Source: UBA2199 sp964628035
GTDB taxonomy: Bacteria; Acidobacteriota; Aminicenantia; UBA2199
DNA length: 64,000 nucleotides
Reading direction: 5' to 3'
NCBI GenBank assembly: GCA_964628035.1
Contig: CAZVPI010000001.1
Coordinates: 1-64,000, forward strand
The notes beneath the pieces are model-generated. The model was not told the origin of the DNA, searched no databases, and saw nothing but the letters and a program-made list of their open reading frames with translations. The position numbers and the translations under genes were made by a program. Below are positions 55,341-63,880 of the stretch, piece by piece; within the stretch, counting starts at the first letter, position 1; the number at the start of each line of letters is the position of its first letter.

Positions 55341-56527
55341 CCAAAACATTGCCTCCCTCTCCCAAGGCCAGGGCCACCGACGGCTGGGTCGCGGCCCAGG
55401 TCCATCGCCGCTTCTTCGAGCGCTCGGAAACGTTCCTGCACGCCATGACCTCAGGCCTGCGGATTTTCCGGCCGGTCTACCTGGCCTGGGAATTCGCCAA
55501 CCTCGACCAGTTTCCCGTGCCGGATACCGATCGCTTCTCCCTGGCCGCGCGCCCCGGCACGTGGCGCTGGGCAGGCCAGGGCATCGGCCGCAGGATCCTG
55601 GGACGCGAGCTGCCCGCGGAGAGGTTCCTGAAGCGACGGGGGGCGCGCCTGCTTCATGCCCATTTCGGCCCCAACGGCGTCTGGGCCCTGCGCCTGAAGC
55701 ACTCGCTGGGGCTGCCCCTGGTCACGACCTTCTATGGCTACGATATGTCGCAGGCGCAGGCGCTCGACCCGCGGCACAACCGCTACCAGGATCTCTTCGC
55801 CCAGGGCGACTTGTTTCTCGTCGAGGGGCCGTTCATGCGCCGGCGGCTGGTGGCGATCGGATGCGCCGAGGAAAAGACGGCCATCCAGCGCATCGCCCTG
55901 CCCCTCTCCCGACTCCCCTTCAGGCCGAGATTGCCGAAAAGCGGTAGGGAAAAGACGGTAATCCTTTTCAGCGGCCGCTTCGTTGAAAAGAAGGGCATCC
56001 TGCCGGCGCTGGAAGCGATCCGGGGCCTTCGGCGCACCCACGAGAGCTTCGAGTTCCGGGTCATCGGCGACGGCCCCCTGAAAGCGGAGGTCGAGCGTTT
56101 CGTCGGCTCCCGGGGGATGGCCGCCTACGTCCGTCTGCTCGGTTTCGTGGACCATGCCGTCCACCTGCAGCAGATGCAGGAAGCCGACATATTCCTGCAG
56201 CCCAGCCGCACGGCTGCCGACGGCGACAGCGAGGGAGGCGCGCCCACCACCCTCCTGGAGGCCCAGGCCCTGGGGCTGCCGGTGGTGAGCACGACCCATG
56301 CCGATATCCCCTATGTCGTCGTCCCCGGCCGCAGCGCCCTGCTCAGCCACGAACGCGACGTCGCCGCCCTTACGGCCAACCTCGAACGGCTGCTGGCAAG
56401 CCCTGAGCACTGGCGGCAGATGGGCGAGGCTGGCCGCGCCCATGTCGAGGCGCACCATGACGCGGCCCGGGAAATCCCGCGTTTGGAAGACCTCTACCGG
56501 GAGCTGGCCCTTCCCCATGGCGGTTGA
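55337..56527 (+). CDS. GT4-family glycosyltransferase
   Basis: 396 aa GT-B-fold retaining transferase. The N-terminal half has LLHAHFGPNG and TTFYGYDMS; the C-terminal donor domain has SGRFVEKKGILPALEAI (about 213-229), GDGPL, and the EX7E-type PSRTAADGDSEGGAPTTLLEAQALG (split across about 294-318). Similar to colanic-acid WcaL-type enzymes. ATGA overlap with the flippase stop; also overlaps the methyltransferase start. Confidence 0.85.
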   Translation: MTKTLPPSPKARATDGWVAAQVHRRFFERSETFLHAMTSGLRIFRPVYLAWEFANLDQFPVPDTDRFSLAARPGTWRWAGQGIGRRILGRELPAERFLKRRGARLLHAHFGPNGVWALRLKHSLGLPLVTTFYGYDMSQAQALDPRHNRYQDLFAQGDLFLVEGPFMRRRLVAIGCAEEKTAIQRIALPLSRLPFRPRLPKSGREKTVILFSGRFVEKKGILPALEAIRGLRRTHESFEFRVIGDGPLKAEVERFVGSRGMAAYVRLLGFVDHAVHLQQMQEADIFLQPSRTAADGDSEGGAPTTLLEAQALGLPVVSTTHADIPYVVVPGRSALLSHERDVAALTANLERLLASPEHWRQMGEAGRAHVEAHHDAAREIPRLEDLYRELALPHGG

Positions 56528-57260
56528 GAGCCGGATGGGCCGAATGCGTCGCCGGCTTAAGACCGGCCTTTTCCAGCCCGTCCACATCGGCGTCCTGATC
56601 CGCCGCCGGCACCTGTGGAGCGTCTGCTCCCGCCTGCCGCTGGACCGCTTCCGCCGCATCCTTGACGCCGGGTGCGGGCCGGGACAGGAGGCGCTGGAAA
56701 TGGCCCGCGCCTGCCCCTGGGCGGAGATCGTGGCGCTGGACCTGCATGACGCGCCGCCGGCTTTCGCGGAGGCGCCGGCCAACTTGCGCTTCATCCAGGG
56801 CGACCTGCAGGGGATCACCTTCGCCGCCGAGTTCGACTTCATCTACTGCATCGACGTCCTGGAGCACATCCGCGACAACCGCGCGGTCATGGGAAATTTC
56901 TTCCGGGCGCTCAGGCCCGGAGGCTACCTTCTGCTGCACATCCCCGATGACCGCCGGCAGAAGCGATTTTTCCCCCGGCGCTGGTTCCGCGACTTCGACC
57001 GCTGGGCCGAGTACGAACACGTCGGCGAGCAGTACACGCCCGGGGAGCTGCGCGCCCTGCTGGCCGGCCTGGGGTTCACCGTCCTGGAGTCGCGGCACAC
57101 CTTCGGACGGGCGGGACAGCTGGCCTGGGAGCTGGACCGGCTCACCGACGGGCACGGGCGCGTCAAGTCCATGCTGGCGCCCCTGACGAGATCGCTGGCC
57201 TGGATCGCCGTCCACTCCCGCCCGCGGCGGGGCCCGGCGCTGGCCCTGGCGCAAAAATGA
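56517..57260 (+). CDS. Class I SAM-dependent methyltransferase
   Basis: 247 aa. SAM-binding glycine motif ILDAGCGPGQEALEMA (about 44-59), the acidic ribose-binding ALDLHD, and a post-motif YCIDVLEHI as in small-molecule or sugar methyltransferases. Starts inside the end of the GT4 gene (ATG 56517; 56535 also possible) and overlaps the next start. Likely methylates a sugar or the glycan end. Confidence 0.8.
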   Translation: MAVESRMGRMRRRLKTGLFQPVHIGVLIRRRHLWSVCSRLPLDRFRRILDAGCGPGQEALEMARACPWAEIVALDLHDAPPAFAEAPANLRFIQGDLQGITFAAEFDFIYCIDVLEHIRDNRAVMGNFFRALRPGGYLLLHIPDDRRQKRFFPRRWFRDFDRWAEYEHVGEQYTPGELRALLAGLGFTVLESRHTFGRAGQLAWELDRLTDGHGRVKSMLAPLTRSLAWIAVHSRPRRGPALALAQK

Positions 57261-58204
57261 GCGGCCGGCAGCCCCTGGTCTCGGTGATCATCCCTGTCTT
57301 CAACCTGGAGGGCTGCCTGGCCGAGACCGTGGATTCGGTCCTGCGGCAGACATTCCGGGATCTCGAGGTCATCCTGGTCGACGACGGCTCGACCGACCGC
57401 TCCCGCGAGCTGATCGGCGAATACGCGCAGCGGGAGCCCGCCCGGGTCCGCGCCGTGTTCCAGGCCCACGCCGGCGCTTCGGCGGCGCGCAACGCCGGGA
57501 TTCGGGCGGCGCAAGGGGAGTGGATCGCCTTCCTGGACGGTGACGACGCCTGGCTGCCGCGCAAGCTCGAGATCCAGCTGCAGGCGGCGAGCGGCGATCC
57601 GCGGCTGAACCTCCTGTCGACGGCGGCGGAGATCATCGGCGGCAACGCTCTGCTTCCCGCTCCGAATCCGGGGCCGATCGACGTCAGGACGGAGCTGCTG
57701 CGCAAGGGCTGCTTCATCACTCTGTCGTCGGTCCTGCTCCGCAGGGAACTCCTCGCCGACGAGGGCTTCGACGAAACGCTGCCCGGGGCCCAAGACCTGG
57801 ACCTCTACCTCAGGCTGGCGGCAAACATGCGCTACCGATTCATCCCCGAGCCCCTGGTCCGCTACCGCGTGCGCCCCGGCGCTATCAGCGACCCGCGGGG
57901 CACGCGCTACGTCCAGCTGCGCAGCCACCGCCGGATCATGAGGCGCGAAATGAAGCGATTAAAAGCAGGAAGCCCGGCTCTGTATCACCGGCATAAAAGG
58001 GAACTTCGCGCCGTCACGTCTCATCTGGCCCATGAAGCCGCATACCATTCGCTGTCAAGCCGCACGGCCTCCCTACGCGAGCGGCTGGCCGCCGCCTGCG
58101 CCGCCGTCCGCGAATCGCCGCTGCGGATCAAGAACTACCGCTTCCTGATGCAGGCGCTGCTGCCGCGGAGCCTGAACCACCGGCTGCGCGGGAGAAGCGA
58201 TTAG
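57257..58204 (+). CDS. GT2-family glycosyltransferase
   Basis: 315 aa. GT-A fold: VSVIIPVFNLEGCLAETVDS, ILVDDGSTD, the metal-binding DGDD (FLDGDDAW, near 97) and a QDLDLYLRL catalytic-region motif with ED-like acids. The C-terminal 100 residues are basic and may contact the membrane. ATGA overlap with the methyltransferase. Its stop overlaps the stop of the convergent GT2 gene. Confidence 0.88.
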   Translation: MSGRQPLVSVIIPVFNLEGCLAETVDSVLRQTFRDLEVILVDDGSTDRSRELIGEYAQREPARVRAVFQAHAGASAARNAGIRAAQGEWIAFLDGDDAWLPRKLEIQLQAASGDPRLNLLSTAAEIIGGNALLPAPNPGPIDVRTELLRKGCFITLSSVLLRRELLADEGFDETLPGAQDLDLYLRLAANMRYRFIPEPLVRYRVRPGAISDPRGTRYVQLRSHRRIMRREMKRLKAGSPALYHRHKRELRAVTSHLAHEAAYHSLSSRTASLRERLAAACAAVRESPLRIKNYRFLMQALLPRSLNHRLRGRSD

Positions 58205-59115
58205 AAGGGATCTCCGCCCGGGCCGGCGCAGCAAGCCCGTGCCAGGCTTGCCGCCGTGGCACAGGCGAGATAGAGCCAGTTTTTAAGACGCCAGGGCTGC
58301 CAGCGCAGCGCCTGCAGCGACATCCTCCCCATGGCCCGCCAGTCCTGCCGCTCCTTGGCCAGCCAGGCGCGGACATGAAAATTCCGGCCCAGCCCCGAGG
58401 CCAGCGCCAGCCGGTCGCCCGGGCCGCGCACGCAGCGCCGCTGCCTGGCCAGCACCAGGCCGGCCCACTCCTGCAGCTCGGATGCCCGTTGCGACATCAT
58501 CCCGCCGTGGACGCGGCGCCGGGCCACCAGGACCTTGACATGGAGAAAAGGATGGTCCTCGGCCAGCCGCAGCCACAGGTCGAAATCCTCCGACATCTTC
58601 AGGCCGGGGTCGAACCCCCCGGCGGCCAGCAGCAGGCCGCGCGGCACCAGCACCTCGTGGCAGTGGATGAAGTTGCCCGCCAGCAGCTTCCTCCAGATCA
58701 TCCCCGAGTGTTCCCTGCGCCGGACCGGCCGGGCGGCGGCGCCGTCGAACAGGAGCGAATCGCCGTAGACGAGCAGGTCGCCGCCTCCGTTCTGTTCCCG
58801 GGCCCGCAGCAGCCCGGCCACGGCGCCAGGCTCCAGGATGTCGTCGGAGTCGAGGAACAGGAGAAAATCCCCGTTGGCGGCGGCGATGCCGCTGTTGCGC
58901 GCCGCCGCCAGACCCTGGTTCTCCTGGAAGACGGAGCGGATGCGGCCGCCATAGCCCGATATCACGGCGCGCGAATCGTCGCCGGATCCGTCATCGACTA
59001 CGACCGCCTCGATCGCCGGATGCGTCTGTGCCAGCGCCGAGTCGATCGCGGCGGGCAGAAAGCGCCCGAAGTTGAAATTGGGAATGACGATGGAGACCAG
59101 GGGGGGGCTAGCCAT
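58201..59115 (-). CDS. GT2-family glycosyltransferase
   Basis: 304 aa. SIVIPNFNFGRFLPAAIDSA, VVVDDGSGDDS, LDSDD metal motif (near 95) and MSEDFDLWLRLAE typical of processive and non-processive GT2 enzymes. A weak C-terminal hydrophobic segment follows a basic stretch. Second gene of a two-gene minus-strand unit, overlapping the upstream GT2 gene by eight bases. Confidence 0.88.
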   Translation of the reverse strand: MASPPLVSIVIPNFNFGRFLPAAIDSALAQTHPAIEAVVVDDGSGDDSRAVISGYGGRIRSVFQENQGLAAARNSGIAAANGDFLLFLDSDDILEPGAVAGLLRAREQNGGGDLLVYGDSLLFDGAAARPVRRREHSGMIWRKLLAGNFIHCHEVLVPRGLLLAAGGFDPGLKMSEDFDLWLRLAEDHPFLHVKVLVARRRVHGGMMSQRASELQEWAGLVLARQRRCVRGPGDRLALASGLGRNFHVRAWLAKERQDWRAMGRMSLQALRWQPWRLKNWLYLACATAASLARACCAGPGGDPF

Positions 59116-60052
59116 GGCGGAACCCCTTGAAGCGCGCCAGCAGCCCGCCCAGCGAAACAGCGGGACGGGAACGGCGCAGGCTGCGCCGCGAAAGGCGCAG
59201 CTGGCCCATCTTGCCGGGCAACGCCAGGAAGCCCTTCAGGAAGCTGCGGTCGCCGGCCAGGGAACGGATCAGGCGGGGAACAAGCCAGAAGGCATGGGCG
59301 AGGAACGCCAGCGACAGGACGGAGACATGCTTGTAAAGGAAGAGCAGGCGGTTCCTTTCGAACACGGCCTGGATCTCCCGCCGGCCATGATGCCTGCCGA
59401 TGATCGTCGAGTGCCAGTGAAGAAAGCGCGAATGAGGAAGGAACACCGACTTCAACCCTTTCCTGGCCGCGCGCACCCCCAGGTCGACATCCTCCCAGTA
59501 AAAGGGGGAGAACAGCGGATCGAACCCCCCCAGCTCGAGGAAGAGAGAGCGGCGGAAAAAGGCAACGCCGCCCGTGGCGAAGGGGATCTCACGCCCGGCC
59601 TCATCGGCCGCCGCAGGCGCCGGGTGCAGGTCGACGATCCCCCGCCTCATGGCCAGCGAGAACAGGCGCTCGCGGCTGCCGTCGCGGGGATCCTGCACCT
59701 GCGGCTGTACGGCGAAGAGCCGCGGCTCATTGCGGAAGCGCTCCAGGACCTCGCTCCAGCCGAGGCGGTCGACGGCCACGTCGGGATTGAGCAGCAGCAC
59801 CAGCTCGCCGCGTGCGAGCTCGACGCCGCGATTGGCGGCCTGCCCGAAAAAAACGTTCGCCGGCTCCTCCTGCAGGGTCACGCCCGGCAGCTGCCCGCGC
59901 ACGAAAACGGCGCTGCCGTCGCCGGAGGCGTTGTCCACGATGATGAACTCGCACTGCGGCTCCTCGGCCTCGACCCGGCTCCGGATGCCCGGGAAATTCG
60001 CCTGCAATTCTCCCAGCGAATTGTAGGCCACGATCACCACGCTTAAAACCAT
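59108..60052 (-). CDS. GT2-family glycosyltransferase (rhamnosyltransferase-like)
   Basis: 314 aa. LSVVIVAYNSLGELQANFP, IIVDNASGDGS, LLLNPDVAV (NPD in place of DXD, as in WbbL-type rhamnosyltransferases), GGVAFFRRSLFLELGGFDPLF and YWEDVDLG are all classic. TATAAT ends seven bases before the ATG with AAAAGGG between; the open frame upstream is shadow. Leads the minus-strand pair. Confidence 0.9.
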   Translation of the reverse strand: MVLSVVIVAYNSLGELQANFPGIRSRVEAEEPQCEFIIVDNASGDGSAVFVRGQLPGVTLQEEPANVFFGQAANRGVELARGELVLLLNPDVAVDRLGWSEVLERFRNEPRLFAVQPQVQDPRDGSRERLFSLAMRRGIVDLHPAPAAADEAGREIPFATGGVAFFRRSLFLELGGFDPLFSPFYWEDVDLGVRAARKGLKSVFLPHSRFLHWHSTIIGRHHGRREIQAVFERNRLLFLYKHVSVLSLAFLAHAFWLVPRLIRSLAGDRSFLKGFLALPGKMGQLRLSRRSLRRSRPAVSLGGLLARFKGFRHG

Positions 60053-60059
60053 CCCTTTT

Positions 60060-60068
60060 ATTATAGCA
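60060..60068 (-). promoter_or_regulatory. Extended -10 of the two-gene GT2 unit
   Basis: Minus-strand TGCTATAAT (60068-60060), seven bases before the ATG at 60052, which leaves almost no leader. Confidence 0.5.
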
Positions 60069-60183
60069 TGCCGCCGCGGAGAAAGGCCCTGGCGCCGGGC
60101 CGTTGGCCCTTGTTTCCTCCTGGGATCTGTGATAGGAGGGAGCAGGGCCCGCGGCCGTCGCGGGCCGTCAGGGAGGCGGGCGC

Positions 60184-61185
60184 GTGCTGGGCAACTGGAT
60201 AAACTGGGGCGACCTGGCGGTGGCCTGGGAGAGGCTTCTCGACAGGGGGCCGGGATCCCTGCGCCGGCTGCTGGCTCCAAGTACGGAAAGGACCCGCACC
60301 CAGTGGCAACAGGCCTACCGCCACGCTCCTGCGGCCGATCCCCTGGCCATCCCCGGCCTGCAGCGCCGCTGGCGCCTGAAGGCCACGGGCGACCCCGAAA
60401 TGGACTTCCGCGAATACGTATCCTCCCGCTACCTCGGCGGGCGGCGGGACCTGGCCGCCCTCTCCCTGTGCAGCGGGCCGGGATGGAACGAGGCGGCCTG
60501 GGCGCGCAGCGGATGCTTCTCCCGCATCGACGGCATCGAGCTGTCGCCGGAGCTGGTCGCCGACGCCAGCAGGCGGGCACGCGAAGCCGGCCTGGACGCC
60601 ATCCTGCACTTCCGCCAGGGCGACGCCGGCCGCCCGCCCTGGCCCAGGGAGAAGTACGACCTGGTCCTGTCGGAGGGGGCCCTGCACCACCTGTCCCCCC
60701 TGGAGCGGGTCCTCCCGGCGCTGGCTTCCGTCCTGGCGCCCGGCGGCCTGCTGGTGATGACCGAGTTCTGCGGGCCCGACCGCTTCCAGTGGACCCGCGG
60801 CCAGCTGCGACTGGCCCGGCGGGCCCTGGCCTTGATTCCGCCAAAGCTGCGGCTCAAAGGGAACGGCCGGATCAAAAAAACGGTCCTGCGGCCGGGCCGC
60901 CTGCGCATGCTCCTAGCCGACCCGTCGGAAGCGGCCGAGTCATCGCGCATCCTGCCGCTTCTGCGCCGGCATTTCGTGCCGGTCGAGGAAAAGCCGCTGG
61001 GCGGCACGGTGGTGAACCTCGTCTTCTGGGAGATCGCCGGAAATTTCCTGAAAGCGGATGAGGAGGCCGCCGCCGTCCTGGAAAAGGTCTGCAGGATGGA
61101 GGAGCAGGGCCTGAGCTCCGGCGGGATCGCCAGCGACTATTGGTTCGGCGTCTACCGCGCGCGCCAGGCTCCGGAAGTTCCATGA
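60184..61185 (+). CDS. SAM-dependent methyltransferase
   Basis: 333 aa. Class I methyltransferase with LSLCSGPGWNEAAWAR (near 94), IDGIELSPELV and LVLSEGALHHLSPLERVLPA (near 160). The N-terminal 80 residues are an extra helical domain. GTG start (60184); no clear Shine-Dalgarno. Divergent from the GT2 pair and overlapping the next membrane protein gene at its stop. Probable glycan-modifying enzyme. Confidence 0.8.
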   Translation: MLGNWINWGDLAVAWERLLDRGPGSLRRLLAPSTERTRTQWQQAYRHAPAADPLAIPGLQRRWRLKATGDPEMDFREYVSSRYLGGRRDLAALSLCSGPGWNEAAWARSGCFSRIDGIELSPELVADASRRAREAGLDAILHFRQGDAGRPPWPREKYDLVLSEGALHHLSPLERVLPALASVLAPGGLLVMTEFCGPDRFQWTRGQLRLARRALALIPPKLRLKGNGRIKKTVLRPGRLRMLLADPSEAAESSRILPLLRRHFVPVEEKPLGGTVVNLVFWEIAGNFLKADEEAAAVLEKVCRMEEQGLSSGGIASDYWFGVYRARQAPEVP

Positions 61186-62669
61186 GACGCCTCCGGAACA
61201 GCTTTGTTCTCCATGCCGCTTTCCTCTTCCTGATCGGGCTGCTGTCTTACCACCGCCTTTTTTCGGTTTATTTCCTTTCCGACGATTTTGAGTTGATCCG
61301 GCCCAATCTGCAGTGGATCGTATCCGGCACCGGGTTTTTCCGTCCCCTGCCCAAGGCGATCCTGGTCGCGCTCCACTGCCTCTTCGGGCTCGAGCCGTTC
61401 CCTTTCCACCTGGCGTCTTTCCTGGCCCACTGCGCCAGCGCCCTGCTGGTCTACTTGATCTTGGCCAGGCTTACGCGGAACCTTACGGCGGCGCTGGCGG
61501 GCGGCGCACTGTTCGCCTCCCACTACCTGAGCTCGGAGGCCGTCTATTGGATCTCCGCCCTGAACGCCCTGCTGGCGACCCTGTTCGCCCTGCTTGCCGT
61601 CCACTCCTTGTTGGCGTACCTGCAAGACGGCGGCAGGGCACATCGGACCCGATCTCTTTTCTACCTGGCGCTGGGCCTGTTGTGCAACGAGAACGCGGTC
61701 GTGGTGCCGCTGCTGCTGCTCCTGCTGTACGAATGCCGACCGGCGATCGCCACCCGGGCGGAATTCCCGGCCCGGCTACGCGCCCTGGCCGGGCATTTTA
61801 CCGTGCTCGCCGCCTATGTCTTGGTCAAGCTGCCGGCGCTGGCCGCCGACTTCGACGCCGGCACCCTGTCACTCGGCCACCATGTGCTGCGCAACCTCCG
61901 CTTCATGCTTCTGTCGTTGTTCGCCTTCAATCCTTTCAACGACCTGCCTTTCGTGTATCTCGACGTCAAGCTGCTGAACGCCGTCCTGGACCGGCCTCTT
62001 CCGGCCCTGGTCCCGGAATTCACGTGGGAGCGGTTCGCCTTTCCCCTGGCCCTGGGGACCGCGATCCTCGCCTTTTGCGCCGTCGTCCTGATCCGCCGCG
62101 GTTCCAGGCTGCGCACACCACTGCTGGCCGTACTTCTCTCCACCCTGCCGGTCGCGGGCCTGGTCTCGACACACATCGCCTTCGGCGGATTCTACCGCCA
62201 CCCGTTGCGGCTTTTCTATTTCCCCGCCTCGCTATTCATGATCTTCGCCGGCATCCTCCTGGACCAGGCTTCGGCCTGGCTGAAACGCAGGCGCGCGGGA
62301 GGCCTGCTGCGGCTGCTGCCGGCGATTTTCGCCGCCAGCCTGCTGCTGGCCGAAACGGTCAAGACCGGCGCCCGCGGGGCCGACTGGCAGAACGCCGGCT
62401 TCATCGCCCGCACCGCGCTGGAGCGGACCTCCGTCATCCTTGCTGCCCATCCGCAGGCCCGCCGCATGGTGGCCTTCAACCTTCCCGACAACGCCCGCGG
62501 CGTGTACATCTTCAAGAACGGCTTCGCCGCTGCGCTGAAGCTGCTCCATCCCGGCTCCACGGTAAAAATCGAGACGGCGTCCTCGCCCCCCGCCGCGTTT
62601 CCCGCACGGAGAGAAGGCGTGCTTTTTCTGGATTTCAGCGGCGGTCTGCCGCAGGTCGTCGCCGACTAG
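61182..62669 (+). CDS. GT-C-like membrane protein
   Basis: 495 aa with ten or more membrane helices. The first periplasmic loop has SDDFELIRPN (about 30-39), the acidic pair expected at the active site of GT-C glycosyltransferases (PMT/ArnT-like). The C-terminal 90 residues form a soluble domain. The ATG overlaps the methyltransferase stop (ATGA). Likely transfers a sugar from a polyprenyl-phosphate donor on the periplasmic side. Confidence 0.7.
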   Translation: MRRLRNSFVLHAAFLFLIGLLSYHRLFSVYFLSDDFELIRPNLQWIVSGTGFFRPLPKAILVALHCLFGLEPFPFHLASFLAHCASALLVYLILARLTRNLTAALAGGALFASHYLSSEAVYWISALNALLATLFALLAVHSLLAYLQDGGRAHRTRSLFYLALGLLCNENAVVVPLLLLLLYECRPAIATRAEFPARLRALAGHFTVLAAYVLVKLPALAADFDAGTLSLGHHVLRNLRFMLLSLFAFNPFNDLPFVYLDVKLLNAVLDRPLPALVPEFTWERFAFPLALGTAILAFCAVVLIRRGSRLRTPLLAVLLSTLPVAGLVSTHIAFGGFYRHPLRLFYFPASLFMIFAGILLDQASAWLKRRRAGGLLRLLPAIFAASLLLAETVKTGARGADWQNAGFIARTALERTSVILAAHPQARRMVAFNLPDNARGVYIFKNGFAAALKLLHPGSTVKIETASSPPAAFPARREGVLFLDFSGGLPQVVAD

Positions 62670-62779
62670 GACAGCGTCCCGCTCCTTCTTGAGCGCGGCA
62701 GGTTGGAATGCTATCATCTCCCCATCATGCGCATGGCAGCAAGCATCCCTGTCGCCGGCACTCCGCAGGAACAGCCGCG

Positions 62780-63880
62780 ATGAGGATCGGCCTGGACGGC
62801 GCCTGCCTGTCTCCGCCGCTCACCGGCGTGGGCAGGTACTTCCACGGATTGCTGAGCGAGCTGATCACGCTGGCCCCGGAGATTTCCTTCATTTTGTTCA
62901 TGAAAGGCCAAGACGACCCGGGCCTGTCTTTCGCCAACCTGCGCATTGTGAAACTGGATGGCCGAGGCGGAACTTTCTACTGGCAGAATACCCGTCTGCG
63001 CCGGGCGGCGCTGGGCGCCGGACTCGATCGTTTCTGGTCGCCCAACTACTCCCTGCCCCTGCTGCCGCCGGCCACGTCCATCCTGACCGTCCACGACATC
63101 TCCTGGCGGTCGCTGCCGGCCGATTACCCGGCGCACGTCCGACTGTACAAGAACATCACCACCGGCCGCAGCCTGCGCGCCGCCGCCCTCATCTTCACCG
63201 ACTCCGACTTCTCCCGCGCTGAGATCGCGCGCCATGCGCCCGCGGCCACGGCCAAGCTGAAGCGCGTCCACCTTGGGATCGATGACCGTTTCCGGCGCGC
63301 CGCGGACATTGAGATCGCCGCATTTAGGGAGCGCTACGGGCTGGGCGAGCGGAAGATCGTCGGGTTCCTGGGGAGTTTTTTCGGCCGCCGCCATGTCCCG
63401 GAGTTGATCGCCGCCCTGGAGATTGCCCGCCGCCACGACCCCGGCCTGGTTCTGGTCCTGGTCGGCCAGAACTATTCCGTTCCCCCGCGCCTTCTCATCG
63501 GCAATCCGTCCCGGGTCGTCTGGCTGCCGCGCCTCCCCGAGGAGGAGATCAACGCCTTTTATTCCGCGCTTTCCCTCTTCGTTTACCTGTCCGACTACGA
63601 GGGATTCGGCCTGCCGCCCATGGAGGCGCTCAACTGCGGCACTCCCTCCCTGCTGTTGCCGCGGGGATCGCTGCCGGAGATCTACGACGGCCTGGCCCTG
63701 TTCGTCGACCGGCCGGAGCCGGGCCTGGTCGCCGATGCCATCATCGCGTTCCTGGGCCGGGAGCAGGAGACGCGGCAGAGCCTGCTTGCCCGCTGGCGGG
63801 GGCGCAGGCCCTACTTTTCCTGGCGGCGCGCCGCCGGCGAGTGCCTGAGCGCGATCAGGGGGGAGCCATGCCCGTCCTGA
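62780..63880 (+). CDS. GT4-family glycosyltransferase
   Basis: 366 aa GT-B fold. MRIGLDGACLSPPLTGVGRY at the start, TVHDISWRSLP in the acceptor domain, GSFFGRRHVPELIAALEIAR (Rossmann donor domain, near 200) and FVYLSDYEGFGLPPMEALNC (donor-binding EX7E-type, near 272-291). Start ATG 62780 is the first residue matching family N-termini; there is no strong ribosome site. Overlaps the next gene. Confidence 0.85.
   Translation: MRIGLDGACLSPPLTGVGRYFHGLLSELITLAPEISFILFMKGQDDPGLSFANLRIVKLDGRGGTFYWQNTRLRRAALGAGLDRFWSPNYSLPLLPPATSILTVHDISWRSLPADYPAHVRLYKNITTGRSLRAAALIFTDSDFSRAEIARHAPAATAKLKRVHLGIDDRFRRAADIEIAAFRERYGLGERKIVGFLGSFFGRRHVPELIAALEIARRHDPGLVLVLVGQNYSVPPRLLIGNPSRVVWLPRLPEEEINAFYSALSLFVYLSDYEGFGLPPMEALNCGTPSLLLPRGSLPEIYDGLALFVDRPEPGLVADAIIAFLGREQETRQSLLARWRGRRPYFSWRRAAGECLSAIRGEPCPS

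Noticed and set aside
58201..58204. Overlap of stop codons between convergent GT2 genes as a signal
   Set aside because: A 4-base TTAG overlap of convergent stops is common in dense gene clusters and needs no special explanation.
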